Positions 1-7,604 of a stretch of DNA of 64,000 nt are shown in pieces. The notes under the pieces were generated by a model. That model was not told the DNA's origin. It worked only from the letters and a program-made list of their open reading frames with translations, and made no database searches. The position numbers were made by a program, and so were the translations under genes. Source of the DNA: Microbacterium sp. (lineage in GTDB: Bacteria > Actinomycetota > Actinomycetes > Actinomycetales > Microbacteriaceae); NCBI GenBank assembly GCA_003248655.1, contig QFPM01000005.1, positions 1 through 64,000 on the forward strand. Direction: 5' to 3'. The stretch's first letter is position 1; each line of letters opens with the position of its first letter.

Positions 1-1468
1 GTCGGTGTCGCAGTCGAACATCGGGGGTCCGTCACCGTTCTGGCAGCAGTATGCGTATGACAGCGTCGGGAACCGGACGCAGAAGATCGTGCGCACGGCG
101 GCGGGTGCGACGACGACCGTGAACACGTTCGGTGGGGTCGCGTCGGGTCCGCACCGACGAGTGCAGTCGCAGACCACGTCACCATCCGGCGCGGTGGTCA
201 CGAACGGGTTCTCGTTCGATGGTGCAGGCAACCAGACGTCCACGATGGTCGGAGCCGACCAGAAAACCCTCGGATGGGATGCCGAGGGTGAGCTGGTGTC
301 GGTCTCGGGTGGCTCGACGGCGGAGAGCAGTGTGTATGACGCGTCGGGGAACCGGCTGATCCGCACGGATGCGGCCGGGTCGACGGTGTTCCTGCCCGGC
401 GGGATGGAAGTGAAAGTCACTCCCGCGAATGTCGTGTCGGCAACTCGCTGGTACACGTTCGGGGGCAGGACCGTCGCCTACCGGAACGCGTCCGGGGTCG
501 CGGCGATGGTCGTGGTCATTCCCGACCATCAGGGCACCCCCGCAGGCACTGTCGCGCAGTCGAACTGGGCGGCCGGGGTTACCCGGACCCGCACAGACCC
601 ATTCGGCGCGGCACGCTCCACGGCGACGGGGACGAACGGGCGAGGGTTCCTCGCCGCAACCGTCGACACCACCGGACTCGTCGCCCTCGGAGCGCGCTAC
701 TACGACCCGGCCGCGGGGGTGTTCGTGAGCGTCGATCCGGTGCTCGATAACCGGAACACGGCGCAGTTCAACGCGTACGTGTACTCCGGCAACAACCCCA
801 TCACCTGGTCCGATCCCTCCGGTCTTGCCTGGGTGAACCCGATCATGCGACCCGACGGCGGCGGGTCAACGAAGTACAAATATCGGCCCGGCGTCATCCC
901 GAAGGCTAGTCCTAAGGCGGAGGCGGATCCCGCACCAGACGATCGCATTGAGAAGATTGCGCGCGGGATATACAAGTGGCCGTTGTACTTTGCGTTCGGT
1001 CCCTTCGTGGAGCCTGCTACAGCGATGACCGAGATCATGCAAGACGCACCCATTGCGCGCAAGATCGTTAACGGTCCCGCCACTTTCATAGGTCGCCTCA
1101 TCGCAAAGGCGTTGGGCGCGAGTTGCAGTACCGCCGACAACGGGCTGGTGGTCTGCACGAGTGCACGACTCAACCCAGGCGGGGGTGGAACGACGGTGGG
1201 TGAGGTCTTCATAACAACCATGGACGAGGAGACCGTGATGTCGCGAGACGGGCTGCTTGAGCACGAGCAACGGCACTCTGCGCAGTGGGCGGGATGGGGT
1301 GGCGGGCTCTTGTACCCCGCAGCGTATGCATACGCCAGCGCGCTCTCGACGGTCGCGACTGGCGAGTACTGGAAATGGAACTTCTTCGAGTGGGATGCAG
1401 GTCTCGTGAAAGGCCGCTACGTTAAGTTGCCAAGCGCGCCACAAAGCAAAGGTGAGAGGCGGCGTTAG
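1..1468 (+). CDS. RHS repeat-associated polymorphic toxin, C-terminal part (5' end outside window)
   Basis: The reading frame is open from the window edge, so the N-terminus is missing. The visible 487 residues start with YD-type repeats (YDSVGNRTQ, WDAEGEL, YDASGNRL). They continue through the RHS core signature near residues 195-275 (TDPFG, LGARYYDPAAGVFVSVDP, YSGNNPITWSDPSG), which in this family marks the end of the shell and the cleavage point before a variable tail. The tail of about 210 residues contains HEQRHSAQW, a zincin-like HExxH, followed about 40 residues later by NFFEWDAGL. It resembles the stand-alone protein at 39762-40211. I infer a delivered, probably proteolytic, effector. 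It is followed 1 nt later by a lipoprotein gene. GGATGCC heptamers are sparse here compared with the rest of the window, which fits horizontal acquisition. Confidence 0.85.
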   Translation, partial: SVSQSNIGGPSPFWQQYAYDSVGNRTQKIVRTAAGATTTVNTFGGVASGPHRRVQSQTTSPSGAVVTNGFSFDGAGNQTSTMVGADQKTLGWDAEGELVSVSGGSTAESSVYDASGNRLIRTDAAGSTVFLPGGMEVKVTPANVVSATRWYTFGGRTVAYRNASGVAAMVVVIPDHQGTPAGTVAQSNWAAGVTRTRTDPFGAARSTATGTNGRGFLAATVDTTGLVALGARYYDPAAGVFVSVDPVLDNRNTAQFNAYVYSGNNPITWSDPSGLAWVNPIMRPDGGGSTKYKYRPGVIPKASPKAEADPAPDDRIEKIARGIYKWPLYFAFGPFVEPATAMTEIMQDAPIARKIVNGPATFIGRLIAKALGASCSTADNGLVVCTSARLNPGGGGTTVGEVFITTMDEETVMSRDGLLEHEQRHSAQWAGWGGGLLYPAAYAYASALSTVATGEYWKWNFFEWDAGLVKGRYVKLPSAPQSKGERRR

Positions 1469-1469
1469 C

Positions 1470-1922
1470 GTGAACTGGGTACGTGGACGCAGATGCTCGG
1501 GGCTGGTAGTAGCGATCGCCGCTGTGCTCGCGCTGTGCGCGTGTGTTCCGACGCGGCCGAATGTCCTTCCCTTCCAACTCTCCGTGTCCGATGGGGAGGT
1601 GCGGTTTCGTTGGTGTGGTCGAGAGGACATTAGCGCGGGCTTTGTCCGGACCTATTTCCGTGTCGTCGGCGAGGATGCTGTGACCGCTCTCGAGGCGGAC
1701 GGTGACATCCTCATCGCTGTGGGTGAGCCTGTGATCGAGGCGACGCCTATTCCTCTGGCTCAGACCCGGTCTTTCGTGTTCGTGACGACGGGTGAGTCCT
1801 CGTCGCATCGGGATGGCCCAGACGCGATCTTCGAGGTGGGTTCGTTGGCTGACCTGGAGGGCAAGGGGTGGATCGGCACCGACGGGAAGCCCGCCGAGGG
1901 GCCGTGCGGGGGTGGGGGATGA
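1470..1922 (+). CDS. Putative lipoprotein downstream of RHS toxin, possible immunity factor
   Basis: This gene has 150 codons from GTG 1470, which lies 1 nt after the RHS stop; an in-frame GTG at 1452 is possible but would overlap the RHS gene. Residues 9-24 form a hydrophobic signal segment (SGLVVAIAAVLALC) ending in LCAC, an imperfect lipobox, so the protein is probably exported and lipid-anchored. The mature part is a compact domain with several Trp and Cys residues and a Cys-Gly-rich end. I do not recognise the family. A small exported protein right behind an RHS tail is the usual place for an immunity or adaptor protein, but that role is inferred from position only. The ATGA at 1919-1922 couples it to the next gene. 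Confidence 0.6.
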   Translation: MNWVRGRRCSGLVVAIAAVLALCACVPTRPNVLPFQLSVSDGEVRFRWCGREDISAGFVRTYFRVVGEDAVTALEADGDILIAVGEPVIEATPIPLAQTRSFVFVTTGESSSHRDGPDAIFEVGSLADLEGKGWIGTDGKPAEGPCGGGG

Positions 1923-2035
1923 GGTCGGTCTGGCCGATTGTGGGCGCGATCGCGACGTTGCCCGTGCTGGTGACGAGCTGCCAGGGGCGGATGGCGTTCG
2001 ATTGGTGGCCTGAGCGGGCTTCGGTGGAACCATGA
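1919..2035 (+). CDS. 38-residue lipopeptide-like ORF
   Basis: ATG 1919 overlaps the stop of the preceding lipoprotein gene (ATGA), and its own stop overlaps ATG 2032 (ATGA). The 38-residue product begins MRSVWPIVGAIATLP, has the lipobox-like LVTSC around residues 17-21, and ends in a short tail containing FDWWPE. It therefore looks like a signal peptide with a very short mature lipopeptide. The two exact ATGA junctions are the best evidence that it is translated. I know no function; it belongs to the RHS-associated cluster. Confidence 0.5.
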   Translation: MRSVWPIVGAIATLPVLVTSCQGRMAFDWWPERASVEP

Positions 2036-2094
2036 CCGGGCGTGCGTCAAGAGGTCCGCGGAACGCGACCGATTTTCTTCGTGAGCTTGCGTAG
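2032..2094 (+). other. N-terminal fragment of the HEAT-like gene, ending in an early TAG
   Basis: ATG 2032 overlaps the previous stop (ATGA) and is in the same frame as the CDS annotated from 2155. It reads 20 codons, ending in DFLRELA, and then meets TAG at 2092-2094. Beyond the TAG the frame continues without a stop (DAEYQQRAKDVESQLLARRA) straight into the downstream ORF. The simplest reading is that 2032 is the ancestral start and the TAG is a nonsense mutation, a sequencing error or a suppressed codon. Confidence 0.55.
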
Positions 2095-2154
2095 GACGCC
2101 GAGTATCAGCAGCGTGCCAAAGACGTCGAGAGCCAGCTGCTTGCGCGGCGTGCC

Positions 2155-2682
2155 ATGCTTCGTGCGGCGGAAGCTCCGATCATTCGTGACCTGGGGGCCG
2201 CGGGTGTGAGTGTGTCGTCGGTGTGGGATCTCGTGAACACCTCCGAGCCCTACCCTGATGCCTTGCCCGTTCTGATATCGCACCTGGAGCGGGGCGGATA
2301 TCCGGATCGTGTCATGGAGAGCGTCGGGCGGGCGCTCGCTGTCAAGCCCGCAGTGATCTTCTGGGAGCGCCTGCGATCGCTGTATCTGCGCGCTCGAGAA
2401 GAGGGTGAACGAACGGGACTGGCGGTAGCGCTGGCCGCTTCGGCGACCTCGGCGCACGCGGCTGGTCTGTTGGATCTGGTTCGCAGACCCGAGTTAGGGG
2501 AGTCGCGGATACTTCTGCTGAGCGCCCTGAAAAGGGCGCGTGGTCGTCAGGGTAAGGAGTGCTTGGCGGAGTTCGCCGACGATCCGGTGCTTGGCCGTGA
2601 GGCGAGGTCATTGCTGAAAACGCGTACGACGCGCGATGCTTCAGGCACGGCACGCTCGCCGGGTACGGAGCGCGACGGATGA
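2155..2682 (+). CDS. HEAT-like helical protein of the RHS cluster, probably N-terminally disrupted
   Basis: The 175-residue product from ATG 2155 is all-alpha in character, with repeated leucine-rich helices such as ALPVLISHLERGGYPDRVME and recurring Arg/Asp pairs. This recalls short HEAT-type proteins that accompany RHS toxins in actinobacteria (recalled from memory, not searched). No ribosome binding site precedes ATG 2155. The upstream frame carries a better coupled start at 2032, interrupted by TAG at 2092. Either the gene is a recent pseudogene or translation restarts internally. Its stop overlaps ATG 2679 (ATGA). An immunity or chaperone role is possible from context only. Confidence 0.6.
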   Translation: MLRAAEAPIIRDLGAAGVSVSSVWDLVNTSEPYPDALPVLISHLERGGYPDRVMESVGRALAVKPAVIFWERLRSLYLRAREEGERTGLAVALAASATSAHAAGLLDLVRRPELGESRILLLSALKRARGRQGKECLAEFADDPVLGREARSLLKTRTTRDASGTARSPGTERDG

Positions 2683-3320
2683 GGCGCCGGCGGAGCACGC
2701 GACAATGGTGGCTGGGCGGAGTTGGCGCAGTCGTCGTCCTGGCGCTGACGGCGCGGCTATGGATTGCGATGTCGGATCGGCCCGGGGTGGAACTGTCACC
2801 CTTCGAACTTGTTCTGATTGCGTTCGCTCCGGGTATTGTGATCGTCTTCGGGGTGCTCGCGTGGTTCGCGGGACGGATCGCGGGTGGTGTCGTTCGCGCC
2901 CGCGAGAGGCACCCGGGCAGCGAGGTGTTCGCGGCGACCGTCCGGGTTGACGACGCCGACGAGTTCTCCGCACTGCTCGGCGTTCCCGTACGGCCCGGGT
3001 ACGTCGTGTTCGTCGTCGACCGCACTGTGCTCCGTGTTCTTGCGCTCAGGGGACTGAAACTTGTTGCCACGATCCCGGTTGACGGCATCCGCTTCAGTGA
3101 GCGCAGAACTGCCACTCCGATCGGTGATGTGCTCGGCATCGTCATCCACCGGGGGGAAGCGCATCAGGGCGTCGTTTTCCCGCTTGTGTCGGGTGCGGGA
3201 CTTGTTCCGCGGAGTTTGGCTGAGAGCGATGCTCACGAGCTCGCGGAGAGACTCACTCAGCTCGCGCGCGCGGCAGGGTCCGCGCCGAGCGGTGATGTGG
3301 ATGGGAGGGCCTTGCCGTGA
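2679..3320 (+). CDS. Two-TM membrane protein with cytoplasmic PH-like tail, unknown function
   Basis: The 213-residue protein is basic at the N-terminus (MRRRRS). It has two hydrophobic helices near residues 10-30 and 43-68, then a soluble part rich in beta-strand patterns (VYVVFVVDRTVLRVLAL-like stretches) that could be a PH-like or immunity-type fold. The ATG overlaps the previous stop (ATGA), and the end overlaps the GTG of the next gene (GTGA), so it is translationally coupled inside the RHS-associated cluster. I do not recognise the family. Confidence 0.6.
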   Translation: MRRRRSTRQWWLGGVGAVVVLALTARLWIAMSDRPGVELSPFELVLIAFAPGIVIVFGVLAWFAGRIAGGVVRARERHPGSEVFAATVRVDDADEFSALLGVPVRPGYVVFVVDRTVLRVLALRGLKLVATIPVDGIRFSERRTATPIGDVLGIVIHRGEAHQGVVFPLVSGAGLVPRSLAESDAHELAERLTQLARAAGSAPSGDVDGRALP

Positions 3321-3502
3321 CGCCGTGGAGACCATCGCCGCGCTCCCTGAGCCTGCGCCAAGGCTCGGGGCTGGTGATCGCGGTCGCGGCACTACTCGCG
3401 TTGTGTGAATCGCCCTGGGTTTGGTTCCTAGGGGTCGTCACCCCTCCCGCCCTTCCGCCCGAGTTTCGTGAGCGGGTCATCGCCGAAGCGGTACCCGCGT
3501 GA
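3317..3502 (+). CDS. Small membrane or lipoprotein-like protein, possible truncated paralogue of the 1470 gene
   Basis: This is a 61-residue product from GTG 3317, whose codon overlaps the preceding stop. Residues 17-30 (SGLVIAVAALLALC) match the signal segment of the lipoprotein at 1470 (SGLVVAIAAVLALC) at 11 of 14 positions. The region after the Cys is unrelated and short. This suggests a remnant or rapidly evolving copy of the same lipoprotein type, as expected in arrays of toxin-linked orphan modules. Function unknown. Confidence 0.5.
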   Translation: MTPWRPSPRSLSLRQGSGLVIAVAALLALCESPWVWFLGVVTPPALPPEFRERVIAEAVPA

Positions 3503-3700
3503 GCACTCATCGGCGCGCAATGCCGTAGCCCATGGCTACTTTGCAATTGACCTGGGCATCCTCTGGTCAACGGTGCGACTCGACATTCCACTCCTCGCAT
3601 AGACAGTCTCGGCGCTACTCAGAGAGTCGCCGGATGTCGACAGGGGGAAGTGAGTGGATTCCGCACCGCGCGAGGTCCGCGCGATCGTGGGGCGCGGGGC

Positions 3701-3706
3701 TACGAT
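3701..3706 (+). promoter_or_regulatory. -10 box of the mprF-like gene
   Basis: TACGAT ends 7 nt before the GTG at 3714 and no Shine-Dalgarno sequence is present. This fits a leaderless transcript starting at the start codon. Confidence 0.45.
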
Positions 3707-3713
3707 CTGATCG

Positions 3714-6287
3714 GTGGACGGCAACTCATCGGCGAAAGACCGCGTGCGCGGCGCGCTTCCTGCGCCCATCGGCGTCGCCGTCGAATGGATGCGGCAGCGG
3801 CCGGTGTCGATCGGGTTCGCGCTCGTCGCGATCATCGGTGCGATCTTCGCTGCGACCCCGCTGGGTTCCGCAGTTCCGCTCGCTGTCGGCGTGCCGCAGC
3901 TGCTCGGCGCGCAGGCGCCCTGGACGGTCATCACGGCGCTTCTGGTGCCGTCCTCGCCCCTCGCGGCGCTCGTCGTCGTCGCCCTGAGCCTCACGCTCCT
4001 CGCCGCGGCCGAGGCGACGATCGGGTCGCTGCGGACCCTCGTCGCGCTGATCGGGCTGAGCGCCGTCTCGCTCGTGGCTGCCGTCGTCGCGCACGCCGCG
4101 CTCTGGACCGTCGCGGGCCTGCGCCCGTTCGAGGCGCCGCCCGCGCCGGTGCAGGACCCCGTGATCGCGATCGCCTGCGCCGTCATGTTCGCCTCTGCGG
4201 CAGCGCCCGCCCTCTGGCGTCGACGCGTGCGGCTCGTGGGCCTCGGCATCCTCGCGATGTTCGCGCTCTACGCGGGCGACGCCGACTCGTGGTACCGCCT
4301 CACGGCGGCGGGCATCGGACTCGCCGCGGGGGGCCTGCTGCTGCGCAGCGGCGAGACGCACGCGTGGCACCGCAGCTCCATCCGCGAGACGCGGTCGCTG
4401 CTCGCGATGATCGTCGCGGTGGTCGCGGTCGGCCCCTTCACCGCGCTGCTCGCCGACGGGGGTCGCGGCCCGCTGGCGCGCGTCTCCGACCTGTTCGACC
4501 AGGTCGACCAGCACCTCGTGGATGCCTGCGCCCGCCACTACTTCGCCGAGTGCGACCAGGTGTCGGTGGCGGTCATCACCCGCGGCACGGGCCCCGCCCT
4601 CCTCGCGCTCGTGCCCCTCGCGCTCCTGCTCGTCGCCGCGTGGGGCCTGCGGTCGGGGCGCCGCGCCGGATGGCTCCTCGCCCTCATCGTGCTCGCCGGG
4701 ATCGCCGTCGAGAGCCTCATCGGCATGCTCAGCGGGCGGGATGCCCGCGAGTACGGGGATGCCCTGGATGTCACCCTCGCCGTCCTCGGTGACCTGATCC
4801 TGCCCGCGGCGCTCGCCGTCGCGCTCCTGCTGTCGAAGCGGGCGTTCTCGGTGCGCGCCGATCGGCGCACGGCCATCTCGGCGGCGGTGACCGTCGGCGT
4901 GGCCGCGGTTCTGGCGATCGGGGCGTACGCCACGATCGCCGTCGCCTTCCCGCGCGACTTCGACCATCCACTGGGACCGGCGAGCGAATGGGGCGATGCG
5001 CTGCTCACCGCGATCCGGCGGCTGCTCCCCACCGGCATGGGTGTCGACCCGCACGTGCTGGCCTATCCCGAGCGAGGCCCCGCGCTGCTGGCGTACCAGT
5101 GGGTGGGCGTCGCCTTCTGGTTCGTCGTGATCGTCATGCTCCTGCGAGTGCTGCGCTCGCGCAGGAAGCTGCCCGACAGCGACGGCACCCTGTTCCGCGC
5201 CCTGCTGCGCCGGGGCGGCAGCAGTGTCTCGTGGTGGGGCACGTGGGAGGGCAATCGCTACTGGTACTCCGACGACCTGCAGAGCGCGGTCGCGTACCGC
5301 CTCGTCGGTGATGTCGCACTGGCGATCGGCGGACCGGTGGGCGACGCGGTCGGAGATGCCGCGCCGCAGGCGATCGACGGGTTCGTCGCCATGTGCGCGG
5401 TGCGCAACTGGACGCCGGCGTTCTACAGCGTCGAAGACGAGCTCCTCCCCGCGTTCGACGAGCGTGGGTGGGAGCACCTGCCGGTCGCGGAGGAGACCGT
5501 CCTCGACCTGGCGACCTTCGATCTCGCCGGCAAGGCGTGGCAGAAGGTGCGTCAGCCCCTCACCCGCGCGGAGCGCGAGGGGATGCAGGCGCTGTGGACG
5601 ACGTGGGCAGAGCTCCCCGCGGGTGTCACGGCGCAGATCGTCGAACTGAGCGAGGCGTGGGTGTCGGAGAAAGCCCTCCCCGAGATGCGCTTCACCCTCG
5701 GATCCCTCGCCGAGGCATCCGACCCCGACGTCGCCGTCACGGTCGCGATCGACGCGGCGGGTGTCGTGCAGGCCGTCACGAGCTGGATGCCGGTGTGGCG
5801 AGACGGTGTTCTCGTCGGCCGCACGCTCGACTTCATGCGTCGCAGACCCGACGGCCCGAACGGCGTGATGGAGTACGTCATCGCGCGCACCGCGCTCATC
5901 TGCCGCGAGGCGGGGATGGAGTTCGTGAGCCTGTCGGGCGCGCCGCTCGCGATCCGCGACACGGCCGGCGAGGGCGCCGAGAGCGCGCTCGGGCTCTTCC
6001 TCGCGTGGCTCGCGAGCGCACTCGAGCCTGTTTACGGGTTCGCCTCGCTGTTCCGCTTCAAGGCGAAGTTCCGCCCCCGCTACGTCGGCGTGCATCTCGC
6101 GTACGCCGATCCGCTGGCGCTCCCGCGCATCGGCGTGGCGATCGCACGCGCGTACCTGCCTGATGCGCGCCCCCGCGACGTGCTCGCCGTCGCGCGCGGC
6201 GGCCGCACCCGCCCGGCCCCGTCCGGCGGCGCGAGGGTCGAAGCGTCCGCGGGAGCGGAATCGGCGCAGGGATCGACCGAGCGGTGA
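3714..6287 (+). CDS. MprF-like phosphatidylglycerol aminoacyltransferase (DUF2156) with multi-TM N-terminus
   Basis: The 857-residue protein has about a dozen hydrophobic segments in residues 20-500, then a soluble C-terminal GNAT-like DUF2156 domain (about 510-830) with motifs such as GPVGD and EFVSLSGAPLA, typical of lysyl- or alanyl-phosphatidylglycerol synthases. In such enzymes the soluble domain transfers an amino acid from aminoacyl-tRNA to phosphatidylglycerol and the membrane part flips or holds the product, altering surface charge and peptide resistance. The N-terminal membrane part looks rhomboid-like rather than a canonical MprF flippase, so flipping is uncertain. The last 30 residues are low complexity. 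The start is GTG 3714, and the stop overlaps the next gene's GTG, indicating coupling to an esterase. Confidence 0.8.
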   Translation: MDGNSSAKDRVRGALPAPIGVAVEWMRQRPVSIGFALVAIIGAIFAATPLGSAVPLAVGVPQLLGAQAPWTVITALLVPSSPLAALVVVALSLTLLAAAEATIGSLRTLVALIGLSAVSLVAAVVAHAALWTVAGLRPFEAPPAPVQDPVIAIACAVMFASAAAPALWRRRVRLVGLGILAMFALYAGDADSWYRLTAAGIGLAAGGLLLRSGETHAWHRSSIRETRSLLAMIVAVVAVGPFTALLADGGRGPLARVSDLFDQVDQHLVDACARHYFAECDQVSVAVITRGTGPALLALVPLALLLVAAWGLRSGRRAGWLLALIVLAGIAVESLIGMLSGRDAREYGDALDVTLAVLGDLILPAALAVALLLSKRAFSVRADRRTAISAAVTVGVAAVLAIGAYATIAVAFPRDFDHPLGPASEWGDALLTAIRRLLPTGMGVDPHVLAYPERGPALLAYQWVGVAFWFVVIVMLLRVLRSRRKLPDSDGTLFRALLRRGGSSVSWWGTWEGNRYWYSDDLQSAVAYRLVGDVALAIGGPVGDAVGDAAPQAIDGFVAMCAVRNWTPAFYSVEDELLPAFDERGWEHLPVAEETVLDLATFDLAGKAWQKVRQPLTRAEREGMQALWTTWAELPAGVTAQIVELSEAWVSEKALPEMRFTLGSLAEASDPDVAVTVAIDAAGVVQAVTSWMPVWRDGVLVGRTLDFMRRRPDGPNGVMEYVIARTALICREAGMEFVSLSGAPLAIRDTAGEGAESALGLFLAWLASALEPVYGFASLFRFKAKFRPRYVGVHLAYADPLALPRIGVAIARAYLPDARPRDVLAVARGGRTRPAPSGGARVEASAGAESAQGSTER

Positions 6288-7591
6288 CGCACTGGCTGCT
6301 CTCGCTCGAGCTCATCGACAACCCGTGGCTCGCGATCGTGCCGCGCGTGCTGCTGGTCGTGCTGCTCGTCGCGGTCGCCGCGATCCGCCCCGCTCGAGCG
6401 CGACGGGTCGCCATCGCGGGCCTTGTCGGGGGAGTCGCGGTCGCGGCCACCGGGTTCGTGCTGCAGCAGCTGCAGGTGTTCGACGGCCCGTTGCCGGGAC
6501 TCGCCCTGTTCTGGGGCGCGTGCGCCGGTGTCGGTCTCGGGGCGGGCATCGTCGGCCTGGTCTCGGCGCCGGCCGCGCGCCGCGTCGCGGCCGTGCTGCT
6601 GATCCTGGCATCCCTCGTCACGGGCTTCATCGGCGTCAACCGGGCCTACGGCATCACGCACAACCTCGCCGCGCTGCTCGGCGTGCAGGCGTGGGATGTG
6701 CAGCCGCTTCCGCCGGTCACGGACGACGCGAACGACGATGACGCGCCGCTGTACACGACGTGGCAGGCCCCCGCCGGGATGCCTGCCCAGGGGCGCGTCA
6801 GCGCGCTCAGCGGCGCGCAGCGGATCCCCGTCGGGGCGTTCCCCTCGGCCCGCGACGGCGCGCTCTACCTGCCGCCCGCGGCACTCGTCGCCGATCCGCC
6901 GCCGCTGCCGCTGCTGGTGTTCATGATGGGTCAGCCCGGCTCGCCCGACCCGGGGCCCCTTTCCCATGCGCTCGACCGCTTCGCCGCCACGCACGACGGG
7001 CTCGCGCCGATCGCGCTCATCGTCGATCAGCTCGGAGCGCCTGAGCGCGACCCCGCCTGCGCCGACTCGACCACGTTCGGAGCGGTGTCGACGTACATCA
7101 ACGAGCTCGTTCCGGCGTATGCGGAGAAGAACCTCAACATCGCGTCGGACCACTCGCTGTGGACGATCGGCGGATACTCCAACGGGGGATCGTGCGCGTT
7201 CGCGTATGCGGCCGGTGATCCGACCCTCTGGGGAAACCTGCTCAACATCTCGGGCAACGAATACCCCGGGTCTGAGCACGTCGCCGAGACCGTCCGCGAC
7301 GTGTTCGGCGGCGACCAGAAGGCGTTCGACGCGGCCGTACCCACCGCCGTCCTGCAACGCCACCCCGGCGCCTACGCCGGGCACACCGCCGTGTTTACGT
7401 GGGGGAGCGAAGACAGCGTCTTCGGGCCCGGTCAGCAGCGCAACGCGGCGGCGGCGCGCGCCGCGGGATTCGACGTGTTCACGACCGAGATCGCCGGCGC
7501 AGGTCACGTCGGAGCCGCACTCGACTCGGGCCTCGACGCCGGCATCGCTCAGCTCGCACCCGCCCTCGGGCTCGCGCCGCCGGCATCCTGA
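6284..7591 (+). CDS. Membrane-anchored alpha/beta hydrolase, putative esterase
   Basis: The 435-residue product starts at GTG 6284, overlapping the preceding stop. Four hydrophobic helices occupy roughly residues 1-135. An esterase-D-like alpha/beta hydrolase domain follows, with the nucleophile elbow GGYSNGG (Ser about residue 299) and a late His in GAGHVGAAL. Coupling to an MprF-type synthase suggests the esterase may act on the same lipid pool, as proposed for aminoacyl-phosphatidylglycerol hydrolases that accompany such synthases in other bacteria. This is inference. The active site would lie outside the membrane if the helix count is right. Confidence 0.75.
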   Translation: MTHWLLSLELIDNPWLAIVPRVLLVVLLVAVAAIRPARARRVAIAGLVGGVAVAATGFVLQQLQVFDGPLPGLALFWGACAGVGLGAGIVGLVSAPAARRVAAVLLILASLVTGFIGVNRAYGITHNLAALLGVQAWDVQPLPPVTDDANDDDAPLYTTWQAPAGMPAQGRVSALSGAQRIPVGAFPSARDGALYLPPAALVADPPPLPLLVFMMGQPGSPDPGPLSHALDRFAATHDGLAPIALIVDQLGAPERDPACADSTTFGAVSTYINELVPAYAEKNLNIASDHSLWTIGGYSNGGSCAFAYAAGDPTLWGNLLNISGNEYPGSEHVAETVRDVFGGDQKAFDAAVPTAVLQRHPGAYAGHTAVFTWGSEDSVFGPGQQRNAAAARAAGFDVFTTEIAGAGHVGAALDSGLDAGIAQLAPALGLAPPAS

Positions 7592-7604
7592 GCGACGAGC
7601 CGGA

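Noticed and set aside
3726..6095. Long antisense ORF opposite the mprF-like gene and other long opposite-strand ORFs
   Set aside because: They are high-GC shadow frames, rich in Arg/Pro/His, without start signals or recognisable domains.
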